Of a stretch of DNA of 64,000 nucleotides, positions 53,651-64,000 are shown one piece after another. The first letter of the stretch is position 1, and each line of letters starts with the position of its first letter. The notes below the pieces were generated by a model. The model saw only the letters and a program-made list of their open reading frames with translations. It ran no database searches and was not told where the DNA came from. Where the stretch lies: contig NC_056041.1 in the NCBI RefSeq assembly GCF_004379255.2, forward strand, positions 17,825,559 through 17,889,558, in the 5' to 3' direction. The translations under genes and the position numbers were made by a program. This DNA comes from Salvia splendens. Lineage: Eukaryota > Streptophyta > Magnoliopsida > Lamiales > Lamiaceae.

Positions 53651-55791
53651 ATGCCCGGTATTCCTTCCTCTTTTTTCAATTCTTGTTTTTGTGGTGATTA
53701 TGCATACTATTTTTGGACGAGAAGGGCTATGAAAATTGAATTCGTCAACTGGAACAATTTCCACAATAAACCAAAATATGGAGTAATAAATTATTAAGCT
53801 GTATTGGAAATCAGCATTGTCGTTTTTACTATTTGGTTCGCTACAGAATTCGTTTCCGGCTTTTGGATTCATGCATTATCACGTTTTGGTTGCGATGAAA
53901 TCAATGTTTAGGGTTTCCTTTTGTTTTTACTTGTACGGCATTGAGAAAGATCCTGTTTTTAATCTGATTTCGGCTTCTTCAAGGCTAACATTTAGGAATT
54001 AAGTAGTGTAGGGAGACACTGAGAGAAGAAGATCTTGCATAGAAAACATAGATGAACAGAGAATAGAAGGTGACTTCTGATATTTCCACATATTGTGATG
54101 ATTCATGAGGTTTAATTTAAGATGATGATTATGATCCTTAATAATGGAATGCAGGGTCATAGTGCTGAGTTCTTAAGTAGTATTGTGATGCTGAGATTTT
54201 TGCTTGTTCTAGTTTCATTTGAAGTCTTAGATGACTTATCTTCATGCGTTTAGTCGTTAGAGGTTGAATTCGATATGATCCATAGCGTAAGCCAACAGTG
54301 AGTTCAGGGGACCCTTCATTTTAGTAAGTACGTAAAGAAAGCCTTAGTTGGTTTATGCTTCTTCTCTTCCTTTGTTCTCTCTTGATCTTGTATCAAGCTT
54401 CGAGGTTCCAACCGAACCAATCCCCAATTCCTTTTAGAATATTGATTAAGCTTAGGCATACTCATCTTAAACGGCGTGATACTGATTAGGATCTTCCATT
54501 TTGTCTGATGATGGAGATTTCTGATTGATTTTGGATAGATTGATATATCTGGAGTTCATCTTGCACCATGTTGTCTCTGAATGGGGAAGTTTAGGATTTA
54601 TCTTTCATGCTCTAACCCCATTTTTCAAGTACTTGTAACAACTGGTTTCCATTTGTTGATAGCTTTTGCCTCACCTACCTGTTTAACCATACAGATCACA
54701 GGATGGCCTCGAGCGCACGCCTGACTTCTAGGCGCGTTTCTAGAAACTTCAAGCGCATGTTACTGTTAATACTCGGATCCGTTTCTGTTGCTGCAATCAT
54801 AGTAAATGCTGAGAAGATCTCCTACTTGTTCCGCCCTATTTGGGATACTCCTCCACCCCCATTCGAGCACTATTTACCACATTATTATGCAGAAAACGTT
54901 TCCATAGACCACCTATGCCGTCTCCACGGCTGGTCCTTGCGATCTGAGCCACGCCGTGTCTTTGATGCAATCATATTCAGCAATGAACTGGACTTGCTAG
55001 AAATCAGGTGGAAAGAGCTCTACCCTTATGTCACTAAATTTGTCATCTTGGAATCCAATGCTACCTTCACAGGCATCCCCAAGCCTCTGTTCTTCGCTGA
55101 GAATCGCAAGAGATTCGCCTTTGCTGAGGGAAAGATCGCCCACGGCCTGTTCCCTGGCCGCCTTGCCACACACCGCTCTCATGAGCCATTCAAAGTCGAG
55201 GCACAGCAGCGCCTAGCTATGAACCATTTGCTTCGCCTGGCCGGTATAGCTCCTGGTGACCTTCTGATTGTTGGGGATACTGATGAGATACCAACCCCTC
55301 ATACCGTTAAGCTGCTGCAGTGGTGTGAGGAGATACCTCCCGTGCTTCATCTAGAGATGAAGAACTATGTGTACTCGTTCGAGTTCCAGGATGACTACAC
55401 CAATTGGCACCCAACCGCGCATGTTTTCAGTCAGTGGACGCAGTACAGACACTCGCGCCAAACCGATGTCCTCCTTGCTGACTCCGGCTGGCACTGCAGC
55501 TTCTGCTTCCGATACATGAGCGAGTTCGTGTTCAAAATGCAAGCATACAGCCACGCGGAGAGGGTGAGGCGCAAGGACTTCTTGGATCACTCGAGGATTC
55601 AGAGGAAAATCTGCGATGGGGATGATCTGTTTGACATGCTGCCAGAGGAATACACTTTCAAGAACTTGATCAAGAGGTTGGGATCACTGCCTCGTTCCGC
55701 CTCTGCTGTTCATGTTCCTGCCTACGTGATTCAGAACGCGGACAAGTTTAGGTTTCTCCTGCCCGGAGGCTGTACTCGTTCCCCCGGATGA
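53651..55791 (+). CDS. GT17 glycosyltransferase (beta-1,4-mannosyl-glycoprotein N-acetylglucosaminyltransferase-like)
   Basis: The main exon is 54695-55791. ATG 54703 gives 362 residues. A mini-exon 53651-53657 (ATGCCCG) joined across a GT-AG intron adds MPDHR in frame, giving 367. The pseudogene has the same layout, which favours the longer form. A single N-terminal membrane anchor (about residues 19-37 of the 362 form, '[18 protein letters not shown]') suggests a type II Golgi protein. The catalytic domain has '[20 protein letters not shown]', '[20 protein letters not shown]', '[20 protein letters not shown]' and '[16 protein letters not shown]'. Animal GnT-III adds bisecting GlcNAc to N-glycans. 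Plants lack that structure, so the plant substrate is uncertain. The length is normal for the plant family. Confidence 0.93.
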
Positions 55792-57518
55792 TTGTTCCTT
55801 GAAAGGTTAGCTTGCTAGAACTTTTTTTGGTTATAGACTTATAGTGTTGTGATCATTCATCTCTGGATGTTTTGACTTATATGGTACATCATATTTATAC
55901 TTCCCACAATGATTTTTAGATGCCAACATTTGCATGTTTTTGGTATCATATTTGCTGCCATTGTTTGTGATGTTTATCAAATTTTACATATTTATGGAGA
56001 AGACAATCATGTTTAGGATAGTGATCCATGCATGCCAAGAATTGAATTAGTCATGTTTCTGGACAGGGTAGGATTGCTTTGATGAATGGATTTGGGTTGT
56101 TACAGAAATTCACATGTTTTTAGCCCTTTTTTAAAAAAAATTCTTTTCCCAATTTCAGCTATATGACTTCTATTAAGTTTAGATTGAAGTAGATAGTTTT
56201 AGATATTGTATTGATTTAAAAACATTGAACAATCTAAATGTTGGAAATATTGGATTGGCAACTTCATTTGATCCAATCTTCTTTTTGAATTAATTTTCTA
56301 TGTTGCAGTTCTTTTTTTTATAAATAATGGACCAACTTTGTTTCTGTTGTATTTTAATAATTGTCTTAGTTTGAAGTATAATCAAAATTTAATTCGATTT
56401 TCTCTACCGATGTTTCATTTGTTTTGAAGTGTCATCATAATTTAAAAAGATAAGGTGGAAACATCAAAAGGAAAACCAGAAAATCCACAACAGACACATA
56501 AGTCGTTAAGGAAATATGTTGAGTAGTTTAACAAATCTAAAGAAAATGAGGAATTTATTCGTTTATAAACAAATCTAAAGGAAGTGGCAAATTTGTTCAT
56601 TTTAGCAAAGAATTCCTTATCTTGAAATGTTTACTCTTGTTTATTTGATACAAAGTCAATTCTGCATAAAAATCTGATTCCAATCTTTATTAGAGGTAGT
56701 TATAGATTTTAAAAGATATAAAGAAAAATAGATGGGAAAAGTTAATGGAATTTGAATTTTAATTTTATATATTAATAGAAGTATTAATAAAATATTAGTA
56801 AAAAGAGTTAATGGAATATCAATATACCACTAAAAATAATAAAAATAAAGTGGTCAATTAATAAAGGATGTACAAATATAAAAATCTAAGACAAATAATA
56901 AAAAATGGAAAAAATATAATAAAAGAATCTCACGACTAATTTTATGTACAAAAGCACTGCATACAGCAAGTATTTCACAGACACAATAAATGAGTATCAC
57001 AATAATTTAATGTACAAAAGCATTTATTGTAAATACATTTACCATCACAAAGCACTACAATTAGGAGTACTTAAATGGCTACAATTCAAATTTCTCATTT
57101 CTTAAAACTCTCATCGTTTTACAAAAGACGTTTGTACTTGTAGGATAATATGAAATTTTAGAAAATTTTATATAGTGTGTTAAATTAATATAAAGGAAAA
57201 GATAATTAAATTAGTAATAAAGATAGGAAAAAGGCAATTGGATGCATTACTTTTATATTATTAATTATATTGATACTGATATACGATTTGAAAAATATAA
57301 TATTCACTAAAACTCAAAATTACATTATTATAACAAAATAAAATTACATAACTAAAATCATAAGTACATAATCCAAAAGTAAAATAATATTGCCTCAATT
57401 TTGAAAAATTAAAGTTTTTGGAAATAATTACATATATTACATAAAGAATTATTTTATTTTAAAACTATTATAGAGCCAAAATTTGAAAACAAAATTAAAA
57501 AAAGTTAAAAAAATAATA
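55792..57518. other. Intergenic, 3' of the GT17 gene
   Basis: AT-rich, no gene. No clear element boundary is seen. Confidence 0.5.
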
Positions 57519-57743
57519 CTCCAACCGTCCAAAAAAATAGTCATATTTGTAGACGGCACGAGTTCTAATGAGAAATCGGTAGAGTAAGAGAGAAGAAGAA
57601 AAAATAGGTAAAGTAAGAGAGATAGAGGGAAAAAAGTTAGTAAAGTATGAGCGAAAAAACTTTCTATTTTTAAGAAATGAGACTATTTTTTGTAAACATC
57701 CGAAAATGGCAAAATGATGCTTTTTTTTCATGGTATGAGGGAG
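57519..57743. mobile_element. Stowaway-like MITE
   Basis: The left end CTCCAACCGTCCAAAAAAAT and, on the complement, the right end CTCCCTCATACCATGAAAAA have TA flanks (57517-57518, 57744-57745). The internal AAAGTAAGAGAGA motifs recur in other MITEs of the window. Confidence 0.75.
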
Positions 57744-57931
57744 TAGTTATAAATAATGGACAAAAACTATTATAAAGCCCGGTCCCACATGGAAGACATG
57801 TTCTGCACGCGAGACGTGCACGAGACGTCTCATGATAGTGTGGTGTCAAGTTTGTGTTTTATACTACTACTATCTATGTTTCATTGAAGTTGAGTTGTAT
57901 TTCTTCTTGAATCATTGAGTCATTTTTTTTA

Positions 57932-59077
57932 GACTGAACTTCAAAAATGATCCCTGGACTATGGGTTTATCTCGCCCATAGTCCCTGGACTTTAAAAATA
58001 TCGCCAGACATCCCTGAACTAAGGGTTTATCTCGAAATAGGTCATTTTGCCATTTTTTTATACGAAAATACCCTTTTGAGGATTTGGGCAATTTGATCTT
58101 TTTACACTTTTAACATTTTAAATCTGATATTATATCAGTGATGTACTAAATCTGATATTATTTCAAAATTATCATTTTTCTTCCCTTTTGTCATCCTTCA
58201 CTTTGTTTCTTTATTTCAATATTAGATTTAATTTTATAAAATTAAATTTTAAATTTAGATTTTTAAATATCAATAAATTTTTATTAATTATTAAAATTAT
58301 TAAATAACAAAAATTAATAGTTTTAATCAATATTTGATAGTGTCTAATTTTTAATCAATAAGGTATGTCGACGCCAACTTAGTTTTAGTCAATATTTAAT
58401 AGTTTTAATCATAAATAGATCACATAACACGATTATTCTGAAATAAATATGTAACTAATGTAAGACTAATATAATTTTCATTTATTTATTTGAAAACAAT
58501 CAAAATTAACTAGAAAATTTAAACAAAATACTCCTATATAAAATTTTTAGTAGTATCAAATTTTTAGTCAACTTAATAATATGTAATCACAAACAATTAT
58601 AACAATCGAACGAAGGCTAAGTAGAATAGCTCTTATTTTTCCATCGTGTATTATTTTTTTGTACTTTTTCGATTCAACTGAATATTATATTAAATAACAA
58701 AAATTAATAGTTTTAATCAATATTTATAGTATCCATGAATTAATATTTTTAATTAATAAAAAATTATTGATATTTAAAAATATAAATTTAAAATTTAATG
58801 TTATAAAATTAAATCTAATATTGAAATAAAGAAACAAAGTGAAGGATGACAAAAGGGAACAAGAAAGAAAATTTTGAAATAATATCAGATTTAGTACATC
58901 ACTGAAATAATATCAAATTTAAAATGTTAAAAGTGTAAAAAGACCAAATTGCTCAAACCCTCAAAAGGGTATTTTCGTATAAAAAAATGGCAAAATGACC
59001 AATTTCGAGATAAACCCTTTATCCAGGGATGTCTAACGATATTTTTAAAGTTCATGAACCATTTTTGAAGTTCACTC
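57932..59077. mobile_element. Long-TIR non-autonomous element, MULE-like, 1146 bp
   Basis: The terminal inverted repeats are about 370 bases long. They begin GACTGAACTTCAAAAATG at the left and GAGTGAACTTCAAAAATG on the complement of the right. Flanks TTTTTTTTA and TTTTTTATA match at 8 of 9 positions, compatible with a 9-bp duplication but low in complexity. No transposase is present. The centre (about 58300-58690) is AT-rich. Confidence 0.75.
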
Positions 59078-59489
59078 TTTTTTATAGCAAAAACAACACA
59101 TTTATCACTTTATTTTATTCTTTTTCATATTTTATCTTATCACCAATTAATTCATTTAACATAATTTTCTTCAATTTTATGCCACAAAAATATCCTGTAA
59201 ATACTAGTAGTATTTAATTATTTACTACTACTACTATATTGTAAACGAAGCATTTGATTCTTTGTGACTAAAATAGAAACAAAATTTTAGATAAGGATTC
59301 ACAAAACAAAATGACAGATAAGGATTGCAGTCATAAATGCCTATTAATCCAAATTTTTAGAGAGTAATTAATTATGCATGTTGTAAAATGTCAAAGAAAT
59401 TCGCATAAAATGATATAAACCTCTCGTCAAGAGGTTTATTGTATTTCCGCCATTGCACTTTCTCTCTCTACACTTTCTCTCTCTCTCTC

Positions 59490-59504
59490 TATATATATAT
59501 ATAT
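59490..59504 (+). promoter_or_regulatory. Candidate TATA region of the ANTH gene
   Basis: A (TA)n run directly after a long CT tract, about 500 bases before the start codon. GT and AG dinucleotides downstream (CGCCGTAAGAC near 59730, ATGGACAG near 59920) would allow a 5'-UTR intron. This is not proven. Confidence 0.4.
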
Positions 59505-60000
59505 AGCCTTTAATCATCACGCTTTCTTCTCTGAACTAACTATATTCCTATCACTCTCCTTTTTCTGTCCATTTACATTTAAATTTCTCTGCATCCAAAT
59601 TCCAAATTCAAATACATACACACACTGTATATATCGTGTTGGAGAATGTTTTTACCGGCGCCATGCCAGTCGGCCGATCATTCATTCCTCATGTGATCGC
59701 CGCGTTTCCATCAACATAATTCTCACTCGCCGTAAGACTTCTCTGCACAATGCTCTCCTTTTCTATCAACAGATCGATTTTTTAGATAAACACAATTCTC
59801 AATTTTCCGATCTCAGTTTCGTCGTAGGTTGAAATTCATATAGATATGTGAAGAAACTCAATGCCTTTTGAATAAATCGTGTTTCTGTAATTGATTTTGG
59901 TACTGATTGCATTGGATTATGGACAGGTAAAGCCGATCGTCTGTGAATCGATTTTTGATACAGATTGAGAGAGAGAGATTTGCGATCGGATTCGGCGGTG

Positions 60001-61713
60001 ATGGCGTCGAGCACGCTCAGGAAGGCGATAGGGGTGGTGAAGGATCATACGAGCATAAGCCTCGCCAAAGTGACGGGCAACGTGGCACCGGATCTCGAGG
60101 TTTTGGTGGTGAAGGCGACCACTCACGAAAACGAGGCTGCAGACGACAAGTACGCAAAGGAGATTCTGATTTTGATGGCATCTTCGAGAATAAACGTGAA
60201 CGCTTGTGTGTTTGCAGTTTCGAAGAGGCTGACCAGGACCAGCGATTGGATTGTGGCGTTGAAGGTTTTGGTGCTTGTGCACAAGCTGTTGAATGAAGGG
60301 GGTCCTGTTTTCAGGCAGGAGATGCTGTTTGCCAGCAGGAGGGGGCCGAGGTTGCTGAACATGGCTGGTTTTCGCGACGATGCGCACTCTAGCTCGTGGG
60401 ATCAGTCCTCGTTTGTGAGGGCGTACGGGCGGTATCTGGATCAAAAGCTGGAGACAATGGCGTGTGGGAGGAAGAATCTGAGTGTTGGTGATGGTGATGG
60501 TGGTGGTGCGGGACATGGGAGAGATGAAGATGGTTTTAGGAGGGCTAAGTCGTGCGAAGACTTTAGTGGTGGTGGTTCACGAATGGGGAGAGAAGAGGTG
60601 TTGTGGCTCAAGGATTTGTCACCGGAGAGGGTGTTGGATAGGCTGAACCAGCTGCTTCGCGTCCTTGGCCGATTCTTGGCATCTAGACCGACAGGGGCTG
60701 CAAGGAGCACGAGGATGGTGCTTGTGGCACTGCGCTTGCTGGTGAGGGATAGCTTTGTGCTTTATGATGACATATGTGATGTGTTGAAGCATCTTCTTGA
60801 GTGTTTTTCGGATATGGAGTATGCTTACCCTGTCACGGCCTTTGATGCTTATGTGAATGCTGCAAAGATGATTGTTGACCTCAATGGCTTCTATGATTGG
60901 GTTAAGGATGTGGGGATAGTGAGGCCTTCTGAGTTTCCGCAAGTGGAGAAGATCAGTGATCAGCTTCTGGGACTGGAGAGGCTGATGAGGGAGAAGGCGA
61001 ATAGGGCGGAAAGCCCCAAGGAGGGGGAGAGCTTCTCACAGAGGAAAGATGAGGGAGAAGAGGTGAGTGTGAGTGATATCAAAGCACTTCCCCCACCGGA
61101 GAATCCCCTGCAAGACCTAGTGAATCTTGATGATGATGTATCGGTTGATCAGGAAAGCAATAAGTTGGCATTGTCTCTGTTTTCTGAGTGGGTTGAATTC
61201 CCAGAATACGGAGAGGGTAAAGTGAGTTGGGGTTCAGCATGGGAGAACCCTGCAGCTGAGAGAGGAAAGGCTGATTGGGAAGTGGTTCTGGTTGAATCAG
61301 TAAGCAATTTGTCAATGCAGCAGGTTGAGATGGGAGGAGGGTTGGACGCCTTGCTGCTTAATGGGATGTATGATCAAGGGGAGGTGAAGCAGCATTCCCG
61401 GATGATTGGTGGGAGCGCAAGCAGTGTGGCCTCAACAGAGGTGCTGGCGTTGCCCCCCGCACCTGATGTGGTCCAGAAGGACCCCTTTGCCGCGTCCCTC
61501 TCAGTGCCTCCGCCAGCATATGTGCAGATGGCGGACTTGGAGATGAAACGGGAGCTGCTCGCGCAGGAGCAGCAGCTGTGGCAGCGGCAAGCAAACAACG
61601 GGATGCAAGGGCAGTTGATGTATGGGTGCTATGGTGGTGGTGGTGGTGGTGCTATGCCGCAGCATGTTGGGTTGAAGCAGCAGCAGCAGCAGCAGCATGG
61701 GGCTTACTACTGA
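60001..61713 (+). CDS. ANTH-domain clathrin assembly protein (AP180/CALM family)
   Basis: A single-exon frame of 570 residues from ATG 60001. The upstream in-frame ATG at 59965 adds 12 residues not expected in the family. The ANTH domain spans about residues 1-300: 'LRKAIGVVKDHTSISLAKV', the phosphoinositide-binding KATTH motif near residue 38, 'DWIVALKVLVLVHKLLNEGG', 'GFRDDAHSSSWDQSSFVRAY'. The C-terminal part is unstructured, with a DPF motif (KDPFAAS) that can bind AP-2, an acidic stretch, glycine run and a terminal poly-Gln. It would link PIP2-rich membrane to clathrin and adaptors in endocytosis at the plasma membrane. Length and single-exon structure are usual for plant PICALM-type proteins. 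Which Arabidopsis paralogue is closest was not determined. Confidence 0.95.
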   Translation: MASSTLRKAIGVVKDHTSISLAKVTGNVAPDLEVLVVKATTHENEAADDKYAKEILILMASSRINVNACVFAVSKRLTRTSDWIVALKVLVLVHKLLNEGGPVFRQEMLFASRRGPRLLNMAGFRDDAHSSSWDQSSFVRAYGRYLDQKLETMACGRKNLSVGDGDGGGAGHGRDEDGFRRAKSCEDFSGGGSRMGREEVLWLKDLSPERVLDRLNQLLRVLGRFLASRPTGAARSTRMVLVALRLLVRDSFVLYDDICDVLKHLLECFSDMEYAYPVTAFDAYVNAAKMIVDLNGFYDWVKDVGIVRPSEFPQVEKISDQLLGLERLMREKANRAESPKEGESFSQRKDEGEEVSVSDIKALPPPENPLQDLVNLDDDVSVDQESNKLALSLFSEWVEFPEYGEGKVSWGSAWENPAAERGKADWEVVLVESVSNLSMQQVEMGGGLDALLLNGMYDQGEVKQHSRMIGGSASSVASTEVLALPPAPDVVQKDPFAASLSVPPPAYVQMADLEMKRELLAQEQQLWQRQANNGMQGQLMYGCYGGGGGGAMPQHVGLKQQQQQQHGAYY

Positions 61714-61942
61714 AGTATATCACTCCTTTCAATGAATGGCCCAAAGAAGTACTCGTACTACTTTAAAGTAATGAATATTCTTGATATTTTTATACAAAAG
61801 AACCCCTTTGTTGGTAGTTTTGTTTATTTAAGATCACAATTTTTATGGGGTGGAAATAAGGATGATTCCATTTTGGCAATGTTCATTTTAGCAAATGCTC
61901 TCTATGTAATTGCTTCTTGGACATGGGAATTAGTTGTGTTTC

Positions 61943-61973
61943 AATAAAATGTGTTATTCATGTTTTCAATAAA
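61943..61973 (+). other. Polyadenylation signals of the ANTH gene
   Basis: AATAAA occurs at 61943-61948 and 61968-61973, 230-260 bases after the stop codon, with T-rich sequence around them. Plant signals are loose, so the exact cleavage site is unknown. Confidence 0.5.
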
Positions 61974-63066
61974 TGTGTGTTTTATTGAGTAAGCACACAC
62001 GCACTCATTCTATTTTAAGACTAAATTGTGGTCATTTCTATTTTCGGTTATTCTGAAAATACTCTTCTCAAACTTCAACAACATGCTAAATTAGATACTC
62101 CATATTAATGTCATAGTAGCACTCCTAATATTTATCTTTATATTATCAAATATACTCTCCACTCCCAAAATAGTACCCATTTTATCATTTCAACTATCAT
62201 TCAATGCCCAATACTTTGTTTGAAATTCAAATGGGAGTATTAATTTATATTATTATTTATTTAAAAGAATGCTTTTTTAAAAACAATAACCATCATTTTG
62301 AAATCACATAAAATTTTTATATAATTAAAATATTTAGAAATTTTAATTCTTCTAAAAACAATAACCATAATTTTTAAATCACATAAAATGCTCCCTCTGT
62401 CTAATAAAATCTTCTTTTTCATCTCAAATGATCCCAAAATCTGGGCCATAAACTAGAATTAATTCATTTAATACAATATACTAGTAGTATTAGACAATTT
62501 TTTCTAAGATTTTCTTCATCATAAATTCCCCTTCTGTCTAATACTAAGATCTTCTTTTTCATCTCAAATTGACAGCTGACCCCTTTTATCGGATGTATCA
62601 GCAAAATTTAATTACTTTCATGCCCCATCGGACGCAATTATTAAGAATCTCTTTATTTTTTCCAGTAAATAAGTGCGTTGACTGAAATTATAAAGTTGGC
62701 TAAGTTAAATTTGACTTTGCATTCACATTCATATCTTCTTAATATTTTGCATTCACATTCATATCTTCTTAATATGCTTAAGGAGGAGGATGTTGATTAT
62801 AATTCTGGGACAAATAAAATAAATAAGTTTCATATAATTAATTTTATTATTATATCATTACAATTATACTTTAATTCAAATCTTAATCTAATTATTTAAA
62901 TTATGTATTATAATAGTAAATATAATAATATAACTATTATCATTATGTTTTAATTTATAGTTTATTAAGAAATTTTAATATAATTTCAAAATGATTGATT
63001 ATATGGTTGTTATTATTATAATTGTTTTATTAATAAAAAATTAATCATTAATTTATTTGATTAATA
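61974..63066. other. AT-rich intergenic DNA with short direct repeats
   Basis: A 30-base unit (TTTGCATTCACATTCATATC and TTCTTAATAT) is repeated back to back at 62717-62776. MITE-like fragments with ATCTTCTTTTTCATCTCAAA recur near 62408 and 62550. No gene recognised. Confidence 0.6.
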
Positions 63067-63293
63067 CTTCCTCTGTTCCACAATACGAGTCATGTTTTGT
63101 CATTTCGGTCGTTCCACAATAAGATGGTAAGTAGGTCTCACATTCCACCAACTTATTCCACTTACATTTTATTATAAAACTAATATATATAAATGTGACT
63201 CATACTCCACTAACTTATTCAATCCACTTTTCTTTATATTTATTAAAACTCATGCCATAACTAAATAGGACTCCTATTGCGAGACGGATGGAG
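63067..63293. mobile_element. Stowaway-like MITE
   Basis: The ends CTTCCTCTGTTCCACAATAC and, on the complement, CTCCATCCGTCTCGCAATAG are flanked by TA on both sides. Confidence 0.85.
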
Positions 63294-64000
63294 TATAAAT
63301 TAATATACTAACATCTTTTCTCGATATTTTCAAACACGGGATAAGTAAAACTATAATTTCATATTAATGAAATATATTTAACTTATCATAATAGTAGTAC
63401 TTAATATTATTGTCGTCAGAATTGTAATAAAATCTTTCAGTACTTGTATATAATACGTTAATTATCATTTTTTTATTTAGTGTTTAGACAAAAAAAACAT
63501 AAAATTTGTTGATATTTTCCAAACGTGGAAAAGTAAAATTGTTAGAAATCAAATTACTAGATTGATTTTTTTAAAAAAATCTCTTTCATTTTTCAGTGGT
63601 AACCATATTTTATGTGCTTTTATAATAAATTAAATGTAGCCGGATATATTTGGTCGTGGATGGGAAAAATTAAACAATTATTTAAGTTCATAATATTATA
63701 TGTCAAGTTTAAAGTTCATGAGAAAAAAATGAATTTTAAAAAATTTGTGATTTAGACACCAATAATCCAATATCCCTTTATATACATAGAATTATTCACA
63801 TATACTAGTATAATAACATGCTTATGCGCGCATCAATAAGCCTTAAACATCAAAATATAAAAGTTATCAATGATGAAGCCACTAGTTTGGGATTTCATGG
63901 CATGTGTTTACATTTCTTGTTGTATGTAAATAAAGAATCTACGCAATAATAAAGTGCTGTCATAACTTAAAAAGAATTCCCATATGCTATCGACATCTCA
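63294..64000. other. AT-rich intergenic DNA to window end
   Basis: I see no gene, RNA or bounded element. Confidence 0.5.

Noticed and set aside
59917..60516. 199-codon antisense frame over the ANTH gene
   Set aside because: It is the complement of a GC-rich coding exon, with no homology.
62678..62899. 73-codon frame with repeated HSHSYLLN
   Set aside because: The repeat simply reflects a 30-base tandem duplication in AT-rich DNA.

Overview
This is nuclear DNA of a eudicot plant. The genes have introns. An Aux/IAA gene, plant-type GT17 genes and an AP180/ANTH gene are present, along with Tekay and Athila retrotransposons and many plant DNA transposons. The overall flavour suggests an asterid such as Lamiales, but that is a guess.

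Positions 1-24578 are one nested retrotransposon block. The outer element is a Tekay-type chromovirus. Its 5' LTR runs off the left edge of the window, its gag-pol is broken, and its 3' LTR is split. A very young 14.35-kb Athila-type element (7935-22285, 5-bp target duplication) and a 977-bp non-autonomous hAT element (8-bp target duplication) sit inside that 3' LTR. The Athila copy keeps a long pol frame and carries two extra reading frames downstream of integrase.

Positions 24579-37200 are AT-rich and almost gene-free. They hold a SINE with a perfect 20-bp target duplication, a 372-bp tandem repeat next to a Helitron-like end, a tail-to-tail pair of PIF/Harbinger derivatives, a fold-back element and a small Harbinger derivative.

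Positions 37665-38364 hold a compact four-exon Aux/IAA gene. Positions 40250-49750 are two diverged copies of one upstream segment, each loaded with different transposons. Comparing the copies exposes pre-insertion sites. Copy 1 hosts a Mutator-like element with a 9-bp target duplication. Inside it is a Stowaway-type element that carries the 5' half of an OCTOPUS-like gene. Copy 2 hosts a 1.9-kb PIF/Harbinger element with a nearly complete transposase.

Two GT17 (GnT-III-like) glycosyltransferase genes follow: a broken copy (49806-52114) and an intact one (53651-55791). A retroposed U6 snRNA fragment lies between them. The last gene, at 60001-61713, is an intact ANTH-domain clathrin assembly protein. 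The rest is AT-rich intergenic DNA with Stowaway MITEs and one long-TIR element. The host genes appear independent of each other (auxin signalling, Golgi glycosylation, endocytosis). They are not an operon or a pathway cluster.
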